A DNA stretch of 55,000 nt from Mesostigma viride. Taxonomy: Eukaryota; Streptophyta; Mesostigmatophyceae; Mesostigmatales; Mesostigmataceae. Of this stretch, positions 21,201 through 32,700 are shown in pieces. The notes beneath the pieces are model-generated. The model saw only the letters and a program-made list of their open reading frames with translations, searched no databases and was not told the DNA's origin. Each line of letters begins with the position of its first letter. Positions within the stretch are counted from its first letter, which is position 1. The DNA lies in assembly GCA_009746045.1 (NCBI GenBank), contig RPFO01000891.1, forward strand, positions 127,501 to 182,500, given 5' to 3'. A program made the position numbers and the translations under genes.

Positions 21201-22240
21201 AAAATTAAATAAAATTAAATTATAACATGCCTCCGTTAATTGGGAGGTCATGTAGCACATATTCCTTGATGGGTGGTGGAGTGGAGAGAGCCGCGTAATC
21301 GGACTAGAACCTAACGCTAATCTAGCTAGTCTAGAAAAATCCTACTAACTACCCTACTCATCAAAACGCCTCCTCCTCTTGGGGGGAGGTGGCTTGCCCA
21401 CAGGGTCGGGCGTGTGAGCCTTGACAATCTTCTTCCACCGCGTCTTGTTCTACATGGCAGTCCAAAGAAGGGAGAGAGAGTGGATGCGGTGCTCAAACTG
21501 GGCTGGGACCAGTAGGTCATCCAGCAACATCTGGACGTAGTTCGTGGCATGTTTCCCTACCCTTTAGTTTGGGAATGCCCTTGGGGCCAGGCCAGGTCAG
21601 AATGTGCCGCCCTGGCTGGCCAAGCCGCTGGGGGCCTGCCAGACCAAGGGCGGTGTTGACCTGGCTGGTGCGAGCAAGGTGTCCTACAAATGCTATCGGA
21701 TAGCGTAGGACCTACGCTGTCTAATCTCGTCCGAAATACGAGGCATGCCCTGATACAAAGACTCTGATGACGGGCGCTTGAAAAACCCTACGTTCAGGAC
21801 CTGTCGGAGCATCCTGTAAACTGCGCCGTCTAGCCTAGATGCCAGTGTGGGGGTGAGTGTCCACGCCTCGGCGCCATACGTGGGCACCGTGAGGACGAGG
21901 ACCTTGAAGAGCATGCGCTTGTGGTGCTCGCCCAGGCCCTTGGAGCGCCATGGTAGGTGTTGAGCGAACGGAGCCTAGCCCAGGCCAGGCCAATGCGGGT
22001 CGGTCCGCATCGTCGGCCGCCGGTGTCAGGGAGCCAGCTCCCTAACAGTTTGAAGCGATCGCGGAACGGGACCGTCGTCTCGTCGAGCAGGCGCGGCAGC
22101 GGCGGTGTACTGGAGGCCCCAATCACCATCGCCTCAGTTTTGACACTAATCTCCAACCCCACCGCCCTCGCCTCCAGGCCAAGACAGTCCAGCCAGGTCT
22201 GAATGTGCTCGGGGCACGCGATGAGGGTGCCCATGGTACT
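21201..22240 (-). mobile_element. Truncated LINE: RT thumb and C-terminal region, minus strand
   Basis: The longest copy of the (AAATT)n-tailed LINE here. Starting near 22234 the minus strand reads TWLDCLGLEARAVGLEISVK, then TEAMVIGA, RFKLLGSWLPDTG and, after a shift, PTYGAEAWTLTPTLASRLD and MLRQVLNVGFFKRPS. This is the connection/thumb portion of a non-LTR RT (VGL.IS..KTE.M and Y.AE.WTLT patterns). The C-terminus and the tail at 21201-21222 follow. The YxDD palm is missing, so the copy is 5'-truncated, and it has several frame breaks. Confidence 0.75.
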
Positions 22241-22283
22241 GGGTTAGAGTTAGCTTAGTTCGATTACGCGGCTCCTTCCACTC

Positions 22284-22553
22284 CACCCATTAAAAAATTA
22301 AATTAAATTATAACATGCCTCCGTGGGGGGGTCATGTAGCACATATTCCATGATGGATGGGGTGGAGGAAGCCGCGTGATCGAACTATCCTAACTCTAAG
22401 CTATCTAGAAAATCCTAACTACACTACTCATCAAAACGCCTCCTCCGCTTAATAATTGGGGGGAGGTGGCTTGCCCACAGGGTCCACCCATCCATCAAGG
22501 AATATGTGCTACATGATCTCCCAACGGAGGCATGTTATAATTTAATTTAATTG
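22284..22553. repeat. Snap-back LINE tail pair (inverted repeat)
   Basis: A minus-strand LINE tail (22284-22485) is joined directly to a plus-strand copy of the same last ~70 bp (22486-22553). The fragment starts with an AATTAAATTA tail and ends with TAATTTAATTTAATT. Both arms carry ACATGATCTCCCAACGGAGG (or its complement). The loop carries the RRRRFD-encoding end. Confidence 0.75.
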
Positions 22554-22784
22554 AATGGTTCTGGGTATAATTAATTAATTATTTCATTAATTATTGAATT
22601 AATTAATAGCGGGGCTCTCTACTCTGGACAACTGGGTTTACAAACACTACCTGCCAGCTCGTTCATAAACAGATACAAAGAAACAAAAACCATTAAACCA
22701 CAACAAAACCCTTACACAAAAGAAAAACAGAAAGAACGGTAAAAAATTGAAAATAATGATGATAATAATAATGATCATAATAAT

Positions 22785-23036
22785 AAAAAATTAAATTAAA
22801 TTATAACATGACTCCGTATGATCACACGCCAGCCCCTGTGGGCAAGCCACCTCCCCCCAAGCGGAGGAGGCGTTTTGATGAGTAGTGTAGTTAGGATTTT
22901 CTAGACTAGATAGCTTAGAGTTAGGTTAGTTCGATTACGCGGCTCCTTCCACTCCACCCATCCATCAAGGAATATTTATGTGCTACATGATCTCCCAACG
23001 GAGGCATGTTATAATTTAATTTAATTTTAATTTTTA
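22785..23036. repeat. Second snap-back LINE tail pair
   Basis: Short left arm (AAATTAAATTATAACATGAC, 22790-22815) and full right arm ending in TAATTTAATTTAATTTTAAT at 23010-23030. The plus-strand body between them includes GCGGAGGAGGCGTTTTGATG, the coding end of the LINE protein. It directly abuts another minus-strand copy starting at 23027. Confidence 0.7.
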
Positions 23037-23515
23037 ATGCCTCCGTTGGGAGATCATACAGCACATATCATTCCTTGATGGATGGGTGGAGTGGAGGAAG
23101 CCGCGTAATCGAACTATTAACCTAACTCTAAGGTATCTAGTCTAGAAAATCCTAATGCCACTAACTACACTACTCAGCAAAACGCCCCTTCCTCTTGGGG
23201 GGGGGTGGCTTGCCCACAGGGGCTGGCGTGTGAGCCTTGACAATCTTCTGCCACCGCGTCTTGTTCTGTGCGCATGGCAGTCCAAAGAAGGGAGAGAGAG
23301 TGGATGCGGTGCTCAAACTGGGCTGGGACCACTACGTACCTAGGTCAGTCGGCCAGCAACATCTGGGTGTAGTTAGTTCATGGCAGGTTTACCTAGCCTC
23401 ATGGGAATGTCAGTCCTTGGGGCCAGGCCAGGTCAAAATATGCCGCCCTGGTTGGCCAAGCCGCTGGGGGCCGGCCAGACCAATGGCGGTGTTGGCCTGG
23501 CTGGTGCGAGAAGAT
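23027..23515 (-). mobile_element. 5'-truncated LINE tail, minus strand
   Basis: Same family as at 21201 and 40922: AATGCCTCCGTTGGGAGATC, AGCCGCGTAATCGAAC, TTGCCCACAGGGGCTGG and GGCCAAGCCGCTGGGGGCC. The minus-strand frame is interrupted. Its 5' end runs into a 9-bp microsatellite. Confidence 0.7.
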
Positions 23516-23518
23516 GTC

Positions 23519-23588
23519 CATATAATAATGATAATAATGATAATAATGATAATAATGATAATAATGATAATAATGATAATAATGATAA
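23519..23588 (+). repeat. 9-bp microsatellite (TAATGATAA)n
   Basis: About eight copies of TAATGATAA directly next to the truncated 5' end of a LINE copy. Confidence 0.9.
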
Positions 23589-24069
23589 TACATGGAATCT
23601 AAAAAATTACTGGGTGGTTGGAGAAAAGCCGAAAGAGGCAAAACATGACAAAAAATAGTTGTTGATAAAATTGATGCAGTCTTGGCTGGGACCGACATGA
23701 CTGATATCAGTGGTGAGGAGTATGACTAGTATAGGCGATGTTGCCGCTAAGCGGGGTAGTCCGTCAGGAGTGCGAAATTCAGTTCATCGGGTCATCACAG
23801 TAGACTACTTGATGTTACATTTCTGGAGAAAAAAAAAAACAGCATTGGTAAGGCGCACACACCCCCACGCCCCCACGTTGTTTAGGGTTTGGGATCCTGC
23901 CAAAAGGAAGACAATCATGTACTTGATTTACGTGCGAACTGCGAAATCCCGGCAGTGGGAAAATCCTACATCGTTCCCGCGCATTCTTCGGGCCAGGGCG
24001 TGTAAAACTAGCATCTGCGCGTCGCGCGGCGCGTGCCCGCCCTTTCCCGGGGTGCGTGGCCCGCCCTTG
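23589..24069. other. Unassigned sequence
   Basis: No gene recognised. GC content rises toward 24000, where GGCGCGTGCCCGCCCTTTCC and GCGTGGCCCGCCCTTGCGC form related GC-rich blocks that lead into the hairpin cluster. Confidence 0.4.
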
Positions 24070-24412
24070 CGCGAAGCGCGTAATTGACATGGACTTCCAT
24101 GTCAAAATTGACATTGCTCCGCGGGAGCTAAGCTCCACGCAGAAAACCAACTGTCTAATCAAATCAGACAGTTGCGGCCATTACTGTACAAGTCACTGGG
24201 CTATACCAGTGACTTCGTCCTGTGCGAGCACTGCACTCATAATTGCATGTTGTCGCTCTCATTTGCTCCCGGATAAGTTAATGTGATCGCAGTCGAGGCA
24301 CCAGAAGCGGTGCCTACCTTGGTCGAGTACCGGTATACGCGCCGCTGGCAGGATTAGCTTCGCTTGCCAAGTTTGAGTTGCGTTTGTAGGGTTCGAGTCC
24401 TGCCTGAGCGGC
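24070..24412. other. Cluster of perfect stem-loops with a Pol III box B match
   Basis: Within 343 bp I find GCGC-GAA-GCGC; TTGACATGGA/TCCATGTCAA (24084-24105); GGAGCT-A-AGCTCC (24124-24136); CAACTGTCT/AGACAGTTG (24148-24174); AAGTCACTGG/CCAGTGACTT (24190-24215); GTGC-GAG-CAC; AGGCACC/GGTGCCT (24296-24315); and GCCGCTGGCAGG paired with CCTGCC-TG-AGCGGC (24341-24412). The last one encloses GGTTCGAGTCC, an exact match to the tRNA box B consensus, but no complete cloverleaf can be folded. Candidates are an insert of organelle DNA (palindrome-rich in many algae), a structured RNA, or a tRNA-derived short repeat. I cannot decide. Confidence 0.6.
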
Positions 24413-24485
24413 CGACTGCCTAAACTTCGAAGCCTAACTAGAGGAGATTTGCCGACTTAATTAGCCCAGTTGCCAGCAGGTAAAT

Positions 24486-24677
24486 ATGAGTCGGATTGAG
24501 GATGGGATTGAGGATAGGATTGAGAAGGATATGCGTGGATCAGCTCCACGCGTGTTGCGGGGCGTTTATCCTGCATATTTACAGGCAGATGTCGAATATG
24601 GGAGGGATCAAGTAGTGGAAGGACACCCTTTAATACTGGAGAGCCAGCAGCCGGAAGCGCGAGGGAAGCTGCGTGAG
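24486..24677 (+). CDS. Possible exon, unknown protein
   Basis: An open frame from ATG (MSRIEDGIEDRIEKD) to GKLRE ends exactly at a good donor (GAG|GTGAGC) in phase 0, the same phase as the candidate exon at 25919. It could be a 5' exon of the coiled-coil/ankyrin gene downstream or nothing at all. No domain recognised. Confidence 0.25.
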
Positions 24678-25918
24678 GTGAGCAGACCAAGGGCGCCTTT
24701 AAATACCAGCTAGGTGGGCAGTATTATGGCAGGTAGTATGATTAGAGTTTCATTTTTGGCGACATATACAGTGGTAAGACGCTTCTGTTTCCCTGTGCGT
24801 AGCTGTTTTCTTAGCAAGGAAGCCATCCTAACTCCACTAAGATTCGTCACCCACTAATGTACCTTAGCATGGAGAAGGGTTTTAGCATGGAGAAGGGGGC
24901 TTACGATATAGATGGCTTAGCAACATTCTTTTCAAGAATTCCCAGTCTTTGTTTTGAAACATAAAGGAGACTGTGCCAAAATGAATGAGTGGCGTGGTGG
25001 GAATTAAAACGCTTGTAGAAGACATTGTGGCACAACACACGTGGTTACCTGCTTGCTGTAAGGAAAAGTGGGTGAATACAAAACTAGCTAGTGAGCCGAG
25101 CTAATTTGGTTTTCATTTGCTCCCGTCTGCCGATATCGGGGTAGCCCTTGTTGACTGCAAGGGTCATTAAGTATTATTTGTTGTCATCAGACCAGCGCAC
25201 TAGCTGGTGGTGATAAGTTGCGCCTGGAGTAATTTTATGTACCTGGTTCCCAGTTTCCGCCACATGATCGAGGCTTCATTAATCGGCGTCATGAACTAAT
25301 CAATCCCGCGCACCGCCACAGGTTGTTATTTGCAATGTAGCACATGTCGATACATAGCAAGACGTACGCCTTTGCCAAGTACATGCACGGCCACAAACCA
25401 GCCGCGCAAATTATATCACCTGTTTAAGTAATTGCATGGCAGCTAGCTGTTCATACTTCTAGCACCCGTTCGACAGGCTGAGTGTAATCAAAAGCTGACT
25501 TTTAGTCTGCACTCTGCAGTGCCCCTGCTTTCTTCTAAGAATAATAAACCTTTTTGAAAAAGTAAGTTTTATTACTACTATATTACTAAAGGGACTGGGC
25601 GAAAGAGAGATCCGCTACTGTGGCTTGCCTAACCTGTGGGCTCTGAGAGAGACCCTTATCATAGAGTTGGCACAGTTTATACTACTATTGAAACAAGAAA
25701 TCATTTGACAGCCAGCTTTATTTGTTTCCACCTTGTTCAGTATGCAGTGAAAATCAGATGTGGGGCATGTGGTCTTGTCGTTGGACACGATGATAAGCCA
25801 TGGTCTTTTATCCACTAATGCATGTCTGGAGTAAATAGAGAGCCCGGGCCTGTTGTGGTGTGTGACTTAAAGTAAAGATGCCTTGTTTTGCAACTGGTTT
25901 ATCCTGCACACACACCAG
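24678..25918. other. No recognised gene
   Basis: AT-rich stretch with only short frames lacking motifs. If the candidate exons at its two ends belong to one gene this is an intron; otherwise it is intergenic. Confidence 0.4.
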
Positions 25919-25975
25919 GTGTCGGAGACCATGTGCTCGATGACGCAGGAGCTCCAAGCCAGGCTGAATGGGCAG
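25919..25975 (+). CDS. Probable small coiled-coil exon upstream of ankyrin gene
   Basis: A pyrimidine-rich acceptor (CACACACCAG) is followed by 57 nt reading VSETMCSMTQELQARLNGQ and a donor CAG|GTGGGC, phase 0 at both sides. The heptad-like M..M..EL.ARL pattern and the phase match the downstream coiled-coil exons. It is short, so chance is not excluded. Confidence 0.4.
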
Positions 25976-26169
25976 GTGGGCATGGAGGGGCAGGTAGTAT
26001 GAAAGGTCATTAAAGGTCCCAGTCTGGTGACATAAGTACGAAGGGTGTGAGTCCCCTTGACACATGCGTAGTAGTATATTAATTTGTACAGTACAGTATA
26101 ATGCATGTTGTTCGGAAGGGGATATGATGAAGTTACGTGGCTGGTTCATTGTGAATACCAGGCCTGGTT

Positions 26170-26313
26170 ATGACAACACTGAATGAAGCGGAGCTTGTGG
26201 AGCATGCCATCCAGATGCGAAACAAGCATTACCGTGGCTGCTTCGTCCACCTGCCATTTACTATTAATTATAAGAACGTGGAAAGTGGGCAGGCCGCAAG
26301 TTCCACTGAATAA
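26170..26313 (+). CDS. Small open frame of coding character, unassigned
   Basis: Reading from ATG at 26170 gives TLNEAELVEHAIQMRNKHYR, then GCFVHLPFTINYKNVESGQ, to a stop near 26310. The composition looks like real protein, with a possible acceptor just before (ATACCAG). The N..ELVEHA...KHYRG.F spacing recalls a conserved segment found in some DNA-virus and Polinton-like proteins, but the expected continuation is absent. Listed as unidentified. Confidence 0.25.
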   Translation: MTTLNEAELVEHAIQMRNKHYRGCFVHLPFTINYKNVESGQAASSTE

Positions 26314-26752
26314 CGAAAATAACAAAGAACCTGCAACGCTGGACGGTTCCTTCTTCAGCCATTCGGCCTCCTTCCTAAAGGGCAATGGGGACTAGTAGCA
26401 CCTGTTACTAACGTGTGGTCGGAATGAGCCGACGGGGCCTTGGCACCATTCCCGTGTTGGCTGTGTCATATTATCGATCGTCCTTGTGTGCCCAATAGGC
26501 GGAAATGCCTGTGGCATGCCTTTTTATTTTGTGCGAGAAGAAACGTTTGTACTTATGTCGCATGCTCCGTCCATGGCTTTTTTCCAACACACAGGTATGG
26601 GGGTGCGCATTGGGGCAGGAAGGCATGTGGTCGTCTACATCTTGCCAGGGGGCCTCAGTGGTGTATTCTGGTTCCCAGCCCACAAATTTTCTGCATGGAG
26701 GGAAATGGAAATGACAGCTTTTGCCTGTGGGCTGACGTAGGAATGACATGCT

Positions 26753-29700
26753 TTGCTTGTGGTAATGTTTGTACGCCAGGCGGGCGAGAATTCACGCACA
26801 AGGGGGACGTGCCTGCGCATCACATTCTGGGCAGTTCTAGTTTTGGCTTCGTTTGTTGGTTTGGCTTTGGCATTGGCCTCGGCAATGGTTCCGGGTATGG
26901 CATCCGCTGTGGCTTCGGTTGCTGAGTTAAAGGTAGAAATCCTTCTCTCCCAAGCCCATGCTGCGGAGCTGGAGCGCCAGCTGCAGGAGGCGCGAGGGCA
27001 GCTGGATCAGGTGAGCGAATAAAAGACGCCCTGGAATGATAGGTGGGAACCAGATGGCAGGCAATGTGGTCGTTACAACTCCCGGTCTGGCGACATCGAC
27101 AAGGATCAAAGACGCCCCGGAAGAATACGTTGGCAGTAAGTGGCAGGCCATTGTAGGATGAGATTGTGCGGTGGTGACATACTTTAGCTGGTGGTGACAT
27201 GCCACTATATCCATAAACCCTGGGTGACATACTCTAAGTAGCATGAGGGTGTAATGTGTGCTCTTCCCTGTGCACAGGGTTGCAAGGTTTGGTCTTGGAG
27301 CAAGGAAACTGTGACAGCTTTTGCAGGGCTGCTTTGCCCGCCATTTTTCAACCGCGCAAGGGCAACAGGGAATCGTGCCCACTACCTCATGTTTGTGTGT
27401 CCTGAGCGGTCACTAGCAAGGGGGCCCTGATAAAACTGATAATACCTGACATTTCACTTGATAAAAATTGACGTGGGCTGGTTACAGTTGAAAGCCTTGG
27501 GCTATACAACCTGGCTTGGCCTGCAATCTGCACCCACTATCTATCCCGCTTGGATGATGGGAGCTGGCAATTGTGCATGCCGCAATATCGTCGCTAGATA
27601 TGAGGACATAATGGAGCACCCGGAGTTAAACGTTTGGTCCCTCCCCCTTCCGCCACCTGGGCCGCCCGCCTTTCCCTGGGAGGGTGGCAAGCACCGCCTG
27701 CGGCTCTTCAATCTATTGTACGTAGCGGAAGGGACCACGGGAGTTCTTCGCTCTGGGTTGCATGCACCTACGGTTTTTTATCACGATGTGAAATAAAATG
27801 ATGTGGGGAGGGGAAAAGCCTGTGGCACGCTTTCATTAGTTCGCCGTGTACACGATAGCAAGGCTTGTGCCTCAGTGCTTCATCGCATGGGGAAGGAAGG
27901 AAATGGCACATGGGGCTTGGGCATGTCCACAATGTAAGCCATGGTAAGTAAATGTGAGCCATGGGACCGCGACAATCCGTCACGGTTGTTTGCCCACAAG
28001 TTCCTGGCAGCATGCAGGTAAGGAGGAAACTTCGCCTCAGACTGCTGGCTTGGTTTATAACATTGTTGGTTTCGCTGCTGGCTGGTCCCGCGCGCCAGGC
28101 GTCCAAGAACCTGAGGTCATTAGCGGAGCAGCTGGACACGTCCCAAGCCAAAGCTGCGGAGCTGGCTACGGCACTCCAAACGTCTCAACACCATGCTGCG
28201 GAGCTGGAGCGCCAGCTGCAGGAGGCGCGAGGGCAGCTGGATCAGGTGAGCGAATAAAAGACGCCCTGGAATGATAGGTGGGAACCAGATGGCAGGCAAT
28301 GTGGTCGTTACAACTCCCGGTCTGGCGACATCGACAAGGATCAAAGACGCCCCGGAAGAATACGTTGGCAGTAAGTGGCAGGCCATTGTAGGATGAGATT
28401 GTGCGGTGGTGACATACTTTAGCTGGTGGTGACATGCCACTATATCCATAAACCCTGGGTGACATACTCGTAGTGTAAGTAGCTCGAGGGTGTAATGTGT
28501 GCTCTTCCCTGTGCGCAGGGTTGCAAGGTTTGGTCTTGGAGCAAGGAAACTGTGACGGCTTTTGCATGGCTGCTTTGCCCGCCATTTTTCAACCGCGCAA
28601 GAGCAACAGGGAAGCGTGCCCACTACCTCATGTTTGTGTGTCCTGAGCGGTCACTAGCAAGGGGGCCCTGATAAAACTGATAATACCTGACATTTCACTT
28701 GATAAAATTGACGTGGGCTGGTTACAGTTGAAAGCCTTGGGCTATACAACCTGGCTTGGCCTGCAATCTGCACCCACTATCTATCCTGCTTGGATGATGG
28801 GAGCTGGCAATTGTGCATGCCGCAATATCGTCGCTAGATATGAGGACATAATGGAGCACCCGGAGTTAAACGTTTGGTCCCTCCCCCTTCCGCCACCTGG
28901 GCCGCCCGCCTTTCCCTGGGAGGGTGGCAAGCACCGCCTGCGGCTCTTCAGTCTATTGTACCTAGCGGAAGGGACCAGTCTTTTGTACAGGGACCAGCGG
29001 ATACAGGGACCAGCGGCTCTTCAATCTATTGTACGTAGCGGAAGGGACCACGGGAGTTCTTCGCTCTGGGTTGCATGTACCTACGGTTTTTTATCACGAT
29101 GTGGGGAGGGGAAAAGCCTGTGGCACGCTTTCATTAGTTCGCCGTGTACACGATAGCAAGGCTTGTGCCTCAGTGCTTCATCGCATGGGGAAGGAAGGAA
29201 ATGGCGCATGGGGCTTGGGCATGTCCACAATGTAAGCCATGGTAAGTAAATGTGAGCCATGGGACCGCGACAATCCGTCACGGTTGTTTGCCCACAAGTT
29301 CCTGGCAGCATGCAGATAAGGAGGAAACTTCGCCTCAGACTGCTGGCTTGGTTTATAACATTGTTGGTTTCGCTGCTGGCTGGTCCCGCGCGCCAGGCGT
29401 CCAAGAACCTGAGGTCATTAGCGGAGCAGCTCCACACGTCCCAAGACAAAGCTGCGGAGCTGGCTACGGCACTCCAAACGTCTCAACACCAGGCCGCAGA
29501 GCTGGAACAGGAGCTTCACGCATCCCAAGCCAAGGGTGCAGAACTGGAAAAGGCGCTCCAAACGTCTGAAGCTAAAAATGCAGAGCTAGGGAAAGAGGTC
29601 CAGCGCTTCCAAGCCGCGGCGGCAGAGCTGGAGCGCCAAAAGGCACATTTGCCGCAGGAGGTCAAAGACGTGAGTGGATGCGCTAGGATCTATATGATGG

Positions 29701-32700
29701 GTTCACCTGAAAGGCACGCCACAAAGTATATCTGCCAGGTGGATCAACTTAGGCAGCTCATCGCCATGGCAAAGGGGCTATGGGAAGGGCAGGCCTGGTG
29801 GTGGGCTGTATGTATGCCTAAAATAGACATGGGATGAGTCAGGTGGCTGGGCAATCTACTGAACCGTCATCATTAGCGTGGTCTTTGGTTTGGGTTTTCC
29901 CGTATTCCAATATTACGCAGTAGCGAAAATCTTGTAACAAATGGTGTCCTGGTTTGGGGAATGGTTCTGGCAAGTATTTTGTTTTTGTGGGAAGTAGCCT
30001 GAAGAATTCTTGCTGCCTTGTTGTGGTAATGCTCGCGCCGTGCAGGCGTTGAACACCGCGCTCCTCAAGACGTCCGCGAACGGCAATTTGGAGGACGTGA
30101 AGGGCCTGGTGGCCGTTGGTGCCGACCCGAAAGCCAAGAACGATGTATGTTCTCGGTTTTCGGGTACTGGATGACATCTGTGAATTTAAAGCATACCTTC
30201 TTTAGATAAATTGACAGACGATGTGGTTTCTAGGTTTTGGGCTACAGGATTACATCTGGGTTTGCTAATATAGTTTGGTTTTAGAAATCTGGGAAGCACA
30301 GAGGTTTAATCTGGCAAACTTATAATTAGCCTCTCTCTACAATACCGCCTTAACTGTAGCAACAGTGTGGCAGGCAGTGCGTGGGACAGCTTTGTGTGCT
30401 GCATTACGCCTTACAGCACAGCCAGTATCGCAGGGATCTGGGTGCAGGCCTGCCAATTGTCAAGAGGGCCCTTATCATCATCAGGGCCTGCATGGCTGCA
30501 GTGATGGCCAGTGATATCTAGTCTGCTGCAGGCCGTCATTGGGCCACCCCTTCTGCAAGTGTAAGCACATTGTTACTGTGGCATGGGCAGACTTAGACTG
30601 CTTGACGTCCTTTCATGATTGCCAGGCTTTGCTAACACGCACATGCACGCGGCGGGTTCCTGCCGCGACAATGGCTGATGCTACCCTGGGTACGCCTTGG
30701 CTTGCACTTGGCAAAGTTAGTCACTGGGCTTTACGCGCATGCTGCTGTCTGTACCTTGCTATGGGTGTCAAGTCGGCAGGCTGGGTTTGGACCGAGATAT
30801 CATTACGGAAGGCATTTTTTTGCAGCAGCTAGGAGGTGGAATCCTCAAGTTCCTAGCCCTTGCATGTATGGGTCATTATGTAGTTGACCACATGTTGTGC
30901 ATGGGTCAGATGTCTAACCAATGGATCGCGCCTGCCTTATAGTAACACTGGCGCGCCGGCACCCCTGCTAAGTGTGACATCATGTACATGCGGTTGATGT
31001 GCCATCATGGGTCTCGTGTGTGTGCGTCACTGGTCGCTGCCTGCATCCAGCATGGGTGGACCCCGCTGCACTTTGCGTCGAAAAGGGGCCAGCTGGACAT
31101 CGTGAGGTACCTCATCGAGTTGGGCGCCGACGTGAACGCCAAGACAATCGTGAGCATTTGGTTTCGTTGGCCGCAGTGGAAACCAACTGTCTCACAATCA
31201 CGTAGCGTTGTGAAGCACCTCTTTAGTGCGGCGCCGACGTGAACGCGAAGACCGTGGTACGCGTTTGCCTTGGTTTCGTGGGGCACAGTGGATCAATGGG
31301 TACGTTTGCCGTCTTGGCCCTGCTGCATGGCCAACGTGGAAAACAATTGGCTCAAAATCACATAGGGTCTGATGGTACACCCCTATGGTACACAGCCACC
31401 CGCATGCATGGTGCGCAGAAGTTTGCGGCGAATTTTGTCTCCCAACTCGTTTTCTGTTCCCCGTGGCTTGAGGGCCTTGGTGCTGTTTGTGTTTGTTACG
31501 TATTACTGCGCGTAGCAAGTTGTCCACCACTTTTTTTTATCAAATCAGAATAACTGGCCAGAACAACACTGCCAGCGGGCTTGATGTCATTGAGAAGACA
31601 AAAGTTAAGAGGTTTGTTGGAAAACGCAATACGATCGTGGCGACGTGGTGGCAACACCAAGAGTTGCCACCTTTTCATCATACCGTGTCCTTTTGCTACA
31701 AATCCAGGACCAGCTGTCTGTACCATGTGGTGCTGCCATAGCACCTTTACCACCTCCAACACGACGAAGTGAATTTCGTTTACAAGCCATGGCAGTCTCT
31801 GCGCTCAATTCTGTCGGCTATCCATCGCGGGCATGAGCTGCCTTTGGCTTCAGAACAGCTGCACATGGCTGCCAAGCATTTGCTCACACGTCCATGCGCG
31901 TCTATTTCTCCGCCGACACGACACTATATTTGGTACTTTTGTATGTTGCACATCTGTCCAGTTGTACACGCATTCTATGTATGTACGTTCACTGTGGGTG
32001 GAAGATGCGCATATGGTCAAGAAAAGGGACTAGGCATGGCTTAGTTTTGGCAGCAGCTCTGAGGTCTGAACTCTCAAGAACATAGCCGAGGCATTAACCA
32101 GGCTGCGACCTCCTGTTGTCAGGGCCCATCAATCGCTGCACAAGCATCCCTTGTGAATGCTGGCACGCCCGCGCGCGCATTGTTTATTGCGCCATCTGTT
32201 CCATCTGTTTATTGCAAGGTGTGTGGCTCATTGTTCACGTGTGTGTGGCTGCTGCGCCCAGTATGCGTGGACACCGCTGCATGATGCGGCATACATGGGC
32301 CAACTGGACGTCGTGAAGCAACTTGTCCAAAGTGGCGCTGACGTAAACGCCAAGACTGATGTGAGTAAAGTACTTGGTCTCGGCGGCCACATTGAGCGTG
32401 CTCTCGACGCCGGCGGTTACAAATATAATTCTACAGTGCTACAGCGTCTGTGCGTGCGTGGCGCATATTGTCCCCCACACATATGCCGTCTGGCTATGCC
32501 AAACTTTCTAATAGTTGGATGCTTTCACACCCATGGAGCCAGTGTAGCTTGCAATGCCACTGGCCGCGTTTCTGCCATACACGCGGTCTCTCAGGCATGA
32601 GCTCCTGCAGTTAGGCCGTGCAGGATATTTGTCCGTGGTTGCCATGCTTTTCGCCATTCTTGCGCGTGCGGCCTATCACCGGCCGAATACTGGTTTTGAA

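Noticed and set aside
24311-24419. tRNA gene
   Set aside because: Box B matches perfectly, but the T loop would have 8 nt and no acceptor or anticodon stem can be formed.
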